Positions 1 to 5,452 of a stretch of DNA of 5,983 bases are shown piece by piece. Numbering within the stretch: the first letter of the stretch is position 1; each line of letters begins with the position of its first letter. Location of the stretch: contig JALQST010000039.1 of assembly GCA_023264315.1 (NCBI GenBank), positions 1-5,983 of the forward strand. Direction: 5' to 3'. Under the pieces are notes generated by a model. The model had not been told where the DNA came from. It worked only from the letters and a program-made list of their open reading frames with translations, and searched no databases. Origin of the DNA: Nodosilinea sp. BSH.14 (lineage in GTDB: Bacteria; Cyanobacteriota; Cyanobacteriia; Phormidesmidales; Phormidesmidaceae). Made by a program: the position numbers and the translations under genes.

Positions 1-820
1 GCTTGGCAATGCAGCGCATGATCAAATCTTCCAGCAGCCGAGGCACCTTAATCTGGCTGGCCACTTCCTCAATGCGCTTGGGGGTTTCGCTTTGGTGAAC
101 CTTGTACCACCCGCCGAAGGTATGATTGCTGGCCCGCAGGGGCAAATTGCCGGTCAGCATCTGAAACATCATGATGCCGAGGCTGTAGATATCCGAGCGG
201 CCATCGAGTTCCTGGCCGTCCATCTGTTCCGGCGAGGCATAGGCTAGGGTGCCCATGAAACAGTTGGTCTGATCCCCTCCCGCCTGCATGAGCTTGGCAA
301 TACCAAAGTCGAGAATCTTGGCCAACTCCCCCAGGGTGGGATCATGGACAATCATGATATTACTGGGCTTGATGTCGCGGTGGATGATGGGCACCGGACG
401 AGCCTGTTTTTTTACCATAATGCCATCGTGGGCAGCCTGAAGCCCTAGGCAAATCTGGCGAATTAGCCCGAGAAAGCGCGGAATGGGCAGGGGCTGAAGG
501 TTGATCAGTTGGCTCAGACTTTGACCCTGGAGGTATTCCATCACGTAGAAGGGAATCCCCTCTTCGTTGACGCCATAGTCGGTCACGCGCACCACATGGA
601 TGCTTTTTTGGCCAAGCTGGGCGCAGGTCATCGCTTCCTGCATGAAGCGCTCCCGCATTTTGTCGTTCATCATCGTCTGCGACAAAAACTTGACTGCCAC
701 CCGCACATTGCCCAGCAGCACATCTTCAGCCAAATAAACCCGTCCCATGGATCCTTGCCCCAGGGGTTCAATCAGCTCGTAGCGATTGGCCAATTTGGTA
801 CCTATGTTGGAGTCAGCCAT
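1..820 (-). CDS. Hanks-type serine/threonine protein kinase, C-terminus beyond left edge
   Basis: Transfers phosphate from ATP to Ser/Thr of target proteins; the substrate cannot be told. The visible 273 codons cover nearly the whole kinase domain: Gly-rich loop GQGSMGRVY (residues 21-29), ATP lysine K44 in VAVK, helix-C glutamate E62, catalytic loop HRDIKPSN (147-154, with D149 and N154), metal-binding DFG (171-173) and SPEQ in the APE position (196-199). All key residues are present, so it should be active. The ATG at 820 is the only fitting start because in-frame TGA codons lie directly upstream, at 824-829; there is no clear Shine-Dalgarno sequence. There is no signal peptide or membrane segment before the domain; whatever follows it (sensor repeats, membrane anchor) is off the window. 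A small glycine-rich ORF ends 12 nt upstream and may share its transcript. The family call is very secure; the subgroup is not. Confidence 0.96.
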   Translation of the reverse strand, partial: MADSNIGTKLANRYELIEPLGQGSMGRVYLAEDVLLGNVRVAVKFLSQTMMNDKMRERFMQEAMTCAQLGQKSIHVVRVTDYGVNEEGIPFYVMEYLQGQSLSQLINLQPLPIPRFLGLIRQICLGLQAAHDGIMVKKQARPVPIIHRDIKPSNIMIVHDPTLGELAKILDFGIAKLMQAGGDQTNCFMGTLAYASPEQMDGQELDGRSDIYSLGIMMFQMLTGNLPLRASNHTFGGWYKVHQSETPKRIEEVASQIKVPRLLEDLIMRCIAK

Positions 821-832
821 ACATCATCACAG

Positions 833-991
833 TTAGGCTTTATCAATTCGATTCCCGCCGCCACGCCCCTTGGCCTTGCCGCCATTGCCTCCGCCACATC
901 CCAGGAACAGATCACCCTGGCCAACGGATATCCAAGCCAGCGGCCTACCGTGGAAGCGGCTAACCGTAGAATCACTGAATGCATCCCTCAT
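833..991 (-). CDS. Probable small glycine-rich protein (52 aa) ahead of the kinase
   Basis: I do not recognise this protein. Reading leftward from the ATG at 991-989 to TAA at 835-833 gives 52 residues. The N-terminal 30 are mixed (MRDAFSDSTVSRFHG, then a short hydrophobic patch with LAWISV). Residues 31-47 are strongly glycine-rich (10 Gly of 17, also Cys32, Lys39, Lys41, Arg43) and the end is NRIDKA, a basic, probably disordered tail. The stop lies 12 nt before the kinase ATG, as expected for co-transcription. The ATG is the only start in this open stretch (in-frame stop at 1009-1007). Against it: no obvious ribosome binding site, some uncommon codons (AGG, ATA), and a second ORF (984-802) in another frame of the same strand. 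It could be a small regulator, a peptide substrate of the kinase, or chance. Confidence 0.38.
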   Translation of the reverse strand: MRDAFSDSTVSRFHGRPLAWISVGQGDLFLGCGGGNGGKAKGRGGGNRIDKA

Positions 992-997
992 CTGTCG

Positions 998-1009
998 TGA
1001 TCTTGATCA
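998..1009. promoter_or_regulatory. 12-bp palindrome just upstream of the small ORF
   Basis: TGATC-TT-GATCA is a perfect inverted repeat with a 2-bp centre, lying 6 bp upstream of the minus-strand ATG at 991. Its place in the leader fits an operator or a small RNA hairpin near the start codon, but a 5-bp arm can also occur by chance. Confidence 0.2.
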
Positions 1010-1056
1010 GGATAGGCCATGGGATGGGACATAATCTTTACCGATCCTTGATAAAA

Positions 1057-1073
1057 GTGAATGTAATCTTCAC
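1057..1073. promoter_or_regulatory. Inverted repeat in the AT-rich block, operator candidate
   Basis: GTGAATGTAATCTTCAC has matching 5-bp arms GTGAA/TTCAC around a 7-bp centre, inside the AT-rich block likely to hold the kinase promoter. It resembles a CRP half-site pair, but GTGA and TCAC are 9 bp apart instead of the 6 bp expected for CRP/SyCRP1, so I do not assign it to that regulator. Confidence 0.22.
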
Positions 1074-1158
1074 ATACTCACTCTATTAATATGCCCGCTT
1101 TCCGGCAGGAATATCGAGTTTACCCACAAGACTTCAACTAGTATCCATCGTTGACACA

Positions 1159-1185
1159 GGCCATCCTAGGGTCGGCCTTTTGTTT
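1159..1185 (+). terminator. Possible rho-independent terminator on the plus strand
   Basis: GGCCATCC-TAG-GGTCGGCC folds into a 4-bp GGCC stem, a 2x2 internal loop and two more G-C pairs with a 3-nt loop. TTTTGTTT follows at 1178-1185. The order hairpin then T-tract is right only for rightward transcription, yet no plus-strand gene lies upstream of it. It could end a short plus-strand RNA beginning in the AT-rich block near 1050-1090. The stem is short, so confidence is limited. Confidence 0.33.
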
Positions 1186-1260
1186 GCTACAGAGGTCGCT
1201 AGGGTCGCTGTTCTCCGTTGAGTTGGTTATCCACAGGACCTAGGTGAGCGGCGCAACACA

Positions 1261-1722
1261 TCAACCACTGGCGACAGGAGGGGCCTGGGGTTGCAGCGTG
1301 GCTTCCATGGCGCTGGTGAGATAGTGGCCGGTCATGATGCCGCTAGAGAGGTGATAGCGGCCATCATCCAGACGGTGGAGCGTTTCAAACCCGGTGCGAC
1401 GCTGGTGATCGCCCAAGGCCCAATACCGCTGAATGATGGAATCTGGGGCCACCCAGCCTTCCCCTTCCACCCGACCCAGGAGACTGTGCTGGAGAACAAA
1501 GGTATACTGGCACTCGCCACTGGCCAGCCGTCCGCGATACTGGAGAGCCATTTCGGGGGGATGGGCCTCGGGCATCACCAGCTTCATCACCATGGTGAAC
1601 CAGTCATCCCGGCTCCAGGCAATCAAAATTTTGCCTTTGACTGGGGTGGGCAGACGATCCCGCTCTAGCCAGCTTCCTTGTAACGTCCAGCGCCCTGGTT
1701 CAACCAAAAAACTGTGAACCAC
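1261..1722 (-). CDS. Conserved-looking hypothetical protein, beta-rich, 153 aa
   Basis: I cannot assign a family. It starts with GTG at 1722: an in-frame TAA at 1749-1747 leaves no ATG upstream, and GGGGGG at 1734-1729 sits 6 nt before the GTG as a purine-rich ribosome binding site. There is no signal peptide and no membrane segment, so it is probably cytoplasmic. Alternating polar/hydrophobic runs (GKILIAWSRDDWFTMVMKLV at 30-49, ALQYRGRLASGECQYTFVLQ at 59-78, DGRYHLSSGIMTGHYL at 120-135) suggest a mostly beta protein, and LQGSWLER near the N-terminus recalls the opening strand of lipocalin-like barrels; this is inference from pattern only. It lies 185 nt downstream of anmK on the same strand, with a hairpin between, so it may have its own promoter. 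The last residues (QPQAPPVASG) are a proline-rich tail. Confidence 0.72.
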   Translation of the reverse strand: MVHSFLVEPGRWTLQGSWLERDRLPTPVKGKILIAWSRDDWFTMVMKLVMPEAHPPEMALQYRGRLASGECQYTFVLQHSLLGRVEGEGWVAPDSIIQRYWALGDHQRRTGFETLHRLDDGRYHLSSGIMTGHYLTSAMEATLQPQAPPVASG

Positions 1723-1750
1723 TGATTGCCCCCCAAACCGTAAACCTTAG

Positions 1751-1771
1751 GGGTGCTGGATAGTCGCACCC
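1751..1771. repeat. Hairpin between anmK and the unknown gene
   Basis: GGGTGC (1751-1756) and GCACCC (1766-1771) are a perfect 6-bp inverted repeat with a 9-nt loop, 29 nt upstream of the GTG start at 1722. In the minus-strand transcript it would form a stable stem in the leader of the unknown gene. No T-tract follows on that strand, so it is not a standard terminator of anmK; a leader structure or RNA-processing site is equally possible. Confidence 0.35.
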
Positions 1772-1907
1772 TTGAAGATGCCCAGCCCATCAGTGGATCG
1801 TGTGACCCGTGATCTGCCCCTTTCTATCCAGGATACGTCCTCATTGTTAGGCCTGTGACCCTCGGCTGGGCGAATTAGGAGCACTGGAAGGAGAAGTTGC
1901 GGACGCC

Positions 1908-3050
1908 CTAGGGCCGATGGCATTCGCCCAGCAGGGTGGTGGTGCCAGCGCCTGTGACCGCTGGCAGATTGCCCGGGAACTCCTGCCAACGCCAGTAGCC
2001 TAGCACCGCAAAGGCCAGAGCTTCCTTGTCGCCAGCAGGCACTCCAGCCTTGTCGGTGGGGGTCACAGGTATCTCTGGAAACTCGGCTTGCAGATAGGCC
2101 ATCAGCATCGGATTGCGACAGCCGCCGCCGCCCACCAGGATGGCATCGGGCAGGGCGGGCAAGAAGGATCGGTAGGACTGGGCAATGGTGGCGGCTGTGA
2201 ACTGGGTCAGGGTGGCGACGATGTCCGTGGGGCTCAGGCCTTGTCGCTGGGCGTCGGCATAGCACCGCTGAAAATAGTCCCAGCCGAAGAGTTCCCTCCC
2301 GGTGGATTTGGGCGGCGGCTGGTGCAGGTAGGGGTTTTGCAGCCAGTCGTGGATCAGATCCTGGCAGGGGGTGCCCTGGGCGGCCCAGGCTCCATCGGCG
2401 TCGTAGGTGAGGGTGCCCTCGGACAGGGTCGTGATGGCGATGTCAATGAGGGAATTTCCGGGGCCGGTGTCCCAACCCAAAATGGCCGGGGGCTGCGGGG
2501 TTTGCGACCGATCCCAGGTGGGCAGGTAGGTAACATTGCCGATGCCACCGATATTCTGCACACAGCGACGCTGCTGGGGATGGCTGAGCAAACACAAGTC
2601 TACAATGGGTACCAGGGGGGCACCCTCCCCTCCGGCTTCGATGTCGGCCCGCCGGAAATTGCTGACCGTAGGCACCCCCAGCCGCCGCGCCATACTGGCT
2701 CCCCGCCCCAGTTGCACACTATAGGCCAACTGATCCCCCTGGATCGGGCGATGAAACACCGTTTGGCCGTGGGAAGCGACCAAATCCACCGGGCCAGATT
2801 GGTCAATCACCCGCTGAGCTGCCTGGGCAAACTGGTGAGCAATAGCTTCGTCTAAGTCCGCCAACGCCGCTAGGGTGATGGGCTGTCCGGCGCAAACTGC
2901 TAGAATCCGCTGCCGCAGGTCGTCGGGATAGGGCACCGTGCAACCGTCGAGGAGATCCACCCGCAGATCGTAGCCCTCGCCCTCAATCTCCGTGAGGGCC
3001 ACATCAATGCCATCGACGGAGGTGCCGCTAATCAGTCCAATCACCCGCAT
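1908..3050 (-). CDS. anmK: Anhydro-N-acetylmuramic acid kinase AnmK
   Basis: Cleaves and phosphorylates 1,6-anhydro-N-acetylmuramic acid with ATP, giving MurNAc-6-phosphate, a cytoplasmic step in recycling of cell-wall fragments. The 380 residues match the usual family length (about 370-390). Motifs run in the expected order: ATP-binding GTSVDGID (9-16), SHGQT (93-97), NIGGIGN (166-172), DTGPGN (194-199) whose D194 is the likely catalytic base, the loop STGRELFG (249-256), GGGGCRN (307-313) and KEALAFAVLG (342-351). It looks complete and intact. The ATG at 3050 gives the normal start with the GTS motif 9 residues in; GAGACAG upstream is only a weak ribosome binding site. It begins 15 nt after the ktrA stop, so the two are probably one operon. 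The TAG stop sits inside a 10-bp palindrome GCCCTAGGGC (1905-1914). Confidence 0.96.
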   Translation of the reverse strand: MRVIGLISGTSVDGIDVALTEIEGEGYDLRVDLLDGCTVPYPDDLRQRILAVCAGQPITLAALADLDEAIAHQFAQAAQRVIDQSGPVDLVASHGQTVFHRPIQGDQLAYSVQLGRGASMARRLGVPTVSNFRRADIEAGGEGAPLVPIVDLCLLSHPQQRRCVQNIGGIGNVTYLPTWDRSQTPQPPAILGWDTGPGNSLIDIAITTLSEGTLTYDADGAWAAQGTPCQDLIHDWLQNPYLHQPPPKSTGRELFGWDYFQRCYADAQRQGLSPTDIVATLTQFTAATIAQSYRSFLPALPDAILVGGGGCRNPMLMAYLQAEFPEIPVTPTDKAGVPAGDKEALAFAVLGYWRWQEFPGNLPAVTGAGTTTLLGECHRP

Positions 3051-3065
3051 GGTTCTGTCTCGTGT

Positions 3066-3770
3066 CTAAACGGGCAGCCGCTCCAGCCCTTTGTTGCTGC
3101 CAATCACCACCATCAGCCCACCCGCCTTCAGCCGCGTCACGGGGCTGGGGTTGATTTCAAACTTGTCAGGCTGTTGGTCTTGGCTCACCGCCAGCAGGGT
3201 GAGTTCGTAGCGGTTGCGGAGGTCGAGATCAATGATGGTTTTTTGATCAAAGGCTTGGGGCACAATGATTTCGGCGATGCTGTGGTCGGGATCGATCTCG
3301 AAGCGATCCAAAATTCCCGGCGTGGTGAGAGATCGGGCCAGTTCACAACCCATCTCGTGCTCTGGGAACACCACATGATCCGCCCCCACCCGATCCAGCA
3401 GCTTGCCGTGGATCTCCGACGACGCCTTGGCCACCACATTTTTCACCCCCGCTTCCTTCAGGTTGAGGGTGGTGATGATGCTTTCTTCAACGTAGTTGCC
3501 AATGGCGACGATCACCGTATCAAACTCGGTGAGCCCTGACTCCTTTAGAGCCGTGGGCTGAGTGGTGTCCAACTGCACCGCGTGGGCGGCAATCTGATCG
3601 GTGAGGGCTTGGCTCACGCAGCGTTCGTCGGAATCGGCGGCTAAAACCTCGTACCCTAGGCTGTTCAGCGTCGTGCAAACGGCCCGACCAAAGCGCCCTA
3701 GCCCAATCACCGCAAACTGCCGGGTGGGGGAGCGCATTTTGCGAAAAAAGCTCAGCGATGACAGATTCAC
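3066..3770 (-). CDS. ktrA: KtrA/TrkA-family RCK protein, potassium uptake regulator
   Basis: Cytoplasmic nucleotide-binding subunit that gates a membrane K+ translocator (KtrB in the Ktr system). The 234 residues carry an N-terminal RCK Rossmann domain (about 17-135) with GLGRFG (23-28), an acidic residue D46 at the end of strand 2, VAIGN (88-92) and VGADHVVFPEHEMG (128-141), followed by an RCK_C domain (about 153-230) ending MVVIGSNKGLERL. There are no membrane segments. Length and layout fit single-RCK KtrA and not the two-RCK TrkA. The start is GTG at 3770, the first start after an in-frame TAG at 3776-3774; an internal ATG at codon 12 would also keep the whole domain. No translocator gene is in the window. 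It is divergent from the GuaB3-CobJ ORF and lies 15 nt upstream of anmK, probably in one transcript. Confidence 0.93.
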   Translation of the reverse strand: MNLSSLSFFRKMRSPTRQFAVIGLGRFGRAVCTTLNSLGYEVLAADSDERCVSQALTDQIAAHAVQLDTTQPTALKESGLTEFDTVIVAIGNYVEESIITTLNLKEAGVKNVVAKASSEIHGKLLDRVGADHVVFPEHEMGCELARSLTTPGILDRFEIDPDHSIAEIIVPQAFDQKTIIDLDLRNRYELTLLAVSQDQQPDKFEINPSPVTRLKAGGLMVVIGSNKGLERLPV

Positions 3771-3850
3771 AGGCTACCGTCCAACAGCGACTAGGGGGAT
3801 ACGGGGCTGATCCATTCAATCCTATTATTGTCCCCTTGGAATAAGGCTAC

Positions 3851-3869
3851 CTAAAGAGAATTTCTTTAG
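3851..3869. promoter_or_regulatory. 19-bp inverted repeat, operator candidate
   Basis: CTAAAGA-GAATT-TCTTTAG is a perfect 7-bp inverted repeat around a 5-bp centre, in the middle of the divergent intergenic region and 54 bp upstream of the ATG at 3924. Size and symmetry suit a dimeric DNA-binding regulator able to affect both genes. No U-tract follows directly, which argues against a terminator. The binding protein is unknown. Confidence 0.4.
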
Positions 3870-3910
3870 CGGGGGGAAGTCTTTTTTGCTAGGCTAGCTT
3901 AATGACTTTT

Positions 3911-3916
3911 AAAGGA
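3911..3916 (+). promoter_or_regulatory. Ribosome binding site of the GuaB3-CobJ ORF
   Basis: AAAGGA lies 7 nt upstream of the ATG at 3924, a good Shine-Dalgarno match and spacing. It supports this ATG, which also gives the N-terminus expected for GuaB3 (GRGKTVRRAYGIDEIALVPG close to the start). Confidence 0.7.
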
Positions 3917-3923
3917 TAGGACT

Positions 3924-5294
3924 ATGCAACTTGGTCGTGGCAAAACCGTTCGTAGGGCCTACGGCATTGACGAAATCGCCCTCGTGCCCGGCCCTAGAAC
4001 CCTGGATCCTTCCCTGGCGGATACCCACTGGCAAATTGGCGGCATTGAACGCGAAATCCCCATCATCGCCAGCGCCATGGACGGGGTGGTGGATGTGACC
4101 ATGGCCATTCGCCTGTCGCAATTAGGTGCCTTGGGGGTGCTAAACCTGGAGGGCATCCAAACCCGCTACGCCGACCCCAACCCCATCCTCGATAAGATTG
4201 CCTCCGTGGGCAAGGATGAGTTTGTGGGCCTGATGCAGAGCCTCTACGCCGAGCCGACCAAGCCGGAACTGATCACCCAGCGGATTCAGGAAATCAAGTC
4301 CGGGGGCGGCATCGCAGCGGTGAGCGTTACCCCCGCCGGAGCGGCCCGCTTTGGCCAAACCATCGCCGCCGCCGGAGCCGATCTGGTCTTCGTGCAGGCC
4401 ACGGTGGTGTCCACGGCCCACCTCTCCCCCGAATCCATCGCGCCGTTGGACTTGGTGGCGTTCTGCCAATCCATGCCCAGGCCCGTAATCCTAGGCAACT
4501 GCGTCACCTACGAGGTGGCCCTCAACCTGATGAAAGCCGGAGCTGCTGGGGTGCTGGTGGGCATTGGCCCCGGTCGGCTCGACCACATGACGCCAGCGGC
4601 CAAACAAGCCATCGTGCGGGCGGATGCGGTGATTGGCTATGGGCTGTATATTGACCAAATTCGCGCCCTTTGTCGTCCCGGCCAAATCGTAGAACCCTGG
4701 CCCATCACCCAGGAACGGCAGCGGGCCGAGCGGGCCATTGACCTGGCGCGGTGGGGGCTATCGGTGGTGGTGGTGTCCTCGGGAGATTGCGGCATCTACG
4801 GCATGGCGGGGCTGGTTTTGGAGCAACTCCAGGCCACCGGCTGGGACGGCAAAACCCCTGCTGTGGAGGTCTTTCCCGGCATTTCGGCACTGCAAGCCGC
4901 CGCCGCCCAGGTGGGAGCCCCGCTGATGCACGACTTTTGCGCCATCAGCCTCAGCGACCTGCTCACCCCCTGGGAGATGATTGTGAAACGCCTAGAGGCA
5001 GCGGCCCAGGCGGATTTCGTTATCGCCCTCTACAATCCCAAATCCAAAACGCGCACCCACCAGATCGAAACTGCCCACCGGATTCTCATGGCCCATCGTT
5101 CCCCAGAAACCCCGGTGGCCGTCGTGAAATCCGTCTATCGCCCCGATCAGGAGGTTCACCTCGTCCCCCTCGCCAATCTGCTCAGCGCCCCCATCGACAT
5201 GATGACGGTGGTGCTCATTGGCAACGCCAGCACCCGCCAGCATCAGGATTGGCTGATTACCCCCCGGGGCTACCTGGGCTTTAACCGACCGTGA
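3924..5294 (+). CDS. guaB3-cobJ: Chimeric ORF: GuaB3 N-terminal half fused to CobJ/CbiH methyltransferase
   Basis: Residues 1-217 follow GuaB3, the cyanobacterial IMP dehydrogenase relative: GRGKTVRRAYGIDEIALVPG (4-23), IPIIASAMDGVVD (45-57), LGVLNLEGIQTRYADP region (69-85), GNCVTYEVALNLMKAGAAGV (191-210). The next part of GuaB3, the loop with the catalytic Cys and the second barrel half, is missing. Residues about 210-456 are a complete precorrin-3B C17-methyltransferase/ring-contraction enzyme (cobalamin pathway, SAM-dependent): VGIGPG (212-217), GYGLYIDQI (238-246), SSGDCGIYGMAGLVLE (285-300), FPGIS (317-321), GAPLMHDFCAISLSDLLTPW (331-350), ALYNPKSKTR (368-377), LIGN (431-434), ITPRGY (445-450). 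Free-standing CbiH is about 240 residues, so this half is full length. GuaB3 is normally about 390. IMP dehydrogenase activity is not expected; methyltransferase activity is possible. It could be a genuine deletion fusion or a misassembly. Both domain calls are secure; the reality of the fusion is not. Confidence 0.9.
   Translation: MQLGRGKTVRRAYGIDEIALVPGPRTLDPSLADTHWQIGGIEREIPIIASAMDGVVDVTMAIRLSQLGALGVLNLEGIQTRYADPNPILDKIASVGKDEFVGLMQSLYAEPTKPELITQRIQEIKSGGGIAAVSVTPAGAARFGQTIAAAGADLVFVQATVVSTAHLSPESIAPLDLVAFCQSMPRPVILGNCVTYEVALNLMKAGAAGVLVGIGPGRLDHMTPAAKQAIVRADAVIGYGLYIDQIRALCRPGQIVEPWPITQERQRAERAIDLARWGLSVVVVSSGDCGIYGMAGLVLEQLQATGWDGKTPAVEVFPGISALQAAAAQVGAPLMHDFCAISLSDLLTPWEMIVKRLEAAAQADFVIALYNPKSKTRTHQIETAHRILMAHRSPETPVAVVKSVYRPDQEVHLVPLANLLSAPIDMMTVVLIGNASTRQHQDWLITPRGYLGFNRP
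4551..4574 (+). other. Fusion junction at the shared V-L-V-G-I-G-P-G motif
   Basis: These eight codons are where the GuaB3 match ends and the CobJ match begins. GuaB3 normally reads AGAAG(V/I)LVGIGPG followed by a Cys-containing loop; CobJ/CbiH begins with V-(V/I)GIGPG followed by a polar helix. Here the motif is followed by the CobJ continuation RLDHMTPAAK. Both families use the word in the same reading phase, so a crossover anywhere within it keeps the frame. The parental sequences are not in the window, so the length of nucleotide identity cannot be measured. Confidence 0.8.
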
Positions 5295-5452
5295 TCGGGA
5301 CAATGCCCACGGATCGCCTCCAGCGGCCAGCCCCTTCAAGAAAGGTTTTCGGATGTAACAACATTTCAAAAAACGTTAAGAGTTAGCGGTATTGCGTGGA
5401 GAATCCTTAAGACTGGAAAGCTAGAAGCCTTTCAGCCGTCTTTAGAACCGCT
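5295..5452. promoter_or_regulatory. Intergenic region upstream of por
   Basis: This 158-bp gap should hold the por promoter. AT-rich sequence at about 5345-5385 stands out. A weak hairpin CCTT-CAAGA-AAGG followed by TTTT (5333-5349) might end the upstream transcript, but a 4-bp stem is poor evidence. No clear -10/-35 pair, NtcA box or riboswitch is seen, and there is no Shine-Dalgarno sequence directly before the por ATG. A 27-codon ORF beginning at 5303 has no support as a gene. Confidence 0.4.

Larger units (their letters stand above)
992..1260. other. Gene-free stretch with an AT-rich promoter-like block
   Basis: This 269-bp stretch separates the unknown protein (stop at 1261) from the small ORF and kinase. 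About 1029-1095 is clearly AT-rich against GC-rich surroundings and is the best place for the minus-strand promoter of the small-ORF-kinase pair; I cannot fix -10 and -35 boxes with confidence. It also contains a palindrome (998-1009), a 5-bp-arm inverted repeat (1057-1073), two copies of TAATCTT (1032-1038, 1064-1070), a 16-codon plus-strand reading frame starting at the ATG at 1091, and a plus-strand terminator-like hairpin (1159-1185). Between 1194 and 1209 there is a near-tandem GGTCGCT repeat. No tRNA or other recognised RNA gene is visible. Confidence 0.5.
3771..3923. promoter_or_regulatory. Divergent promoter region, ktrA / GuaB3-CobJ
   Basis: This 153-bp gap must drive ktrA leftward and the fused ORF rightward. 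For ktrA, TAATAG on the minus strand (3827-3822) is a possible -10 box. For the rightward gene, TAGGCT or TAGCTT around 3890-3900 could serve as -10. No convincing TTGACA box is seen for either, so the exact promoters are not assigned. AGGCTACC occurs twice (3771-3778 and 3844-3851). The dyad at 3851-3869, followed by a run of six G (3871-3876), is the clearest structured element. Confidence 0.5.

Noticed and set aside
802..984. 60-codon minus-strand ORF overlapping the kinase start by 19 bp
   Set aside because: It overlaps the kinase in another frame, has no recognisable motif and competes with the 52-codon ORF whose spacing to the kinase is cleaner. I could not exclude it fully.
509..1000. 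163-codon plus-strand ORF
   Set aside because: Antisense to the kinase domain, whose catalytic motifs fix the real strand and frame; no independent motif.
1057..1073. CRP-type binding site
   Set aside because: GTGA and TCAC are 9 bp apart, not the 6 bp needed for a CRP-family site.
2088..2855. 255-codon plus-strand ORF
   Set aside because: Shadow of anmK on the opposite strand; long open frames opposite GC-rich genes are common and the translation shows no family motif.
4751..5284. 177-codon plus-strand ORF in another frame of the CobJ domain
   Set aside because: Low-complexity Gly/Arg/Pro-rich translation, typical of a shifted frame of a GC-rich gene.
5352..5369. HLR1/RpaB-like element upstream of por (GTTACATC on the minus strand)
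   Set aside because: Only one half-site matches well; the neighbouring half at the expected spacing matches about 5 of 8 positions.
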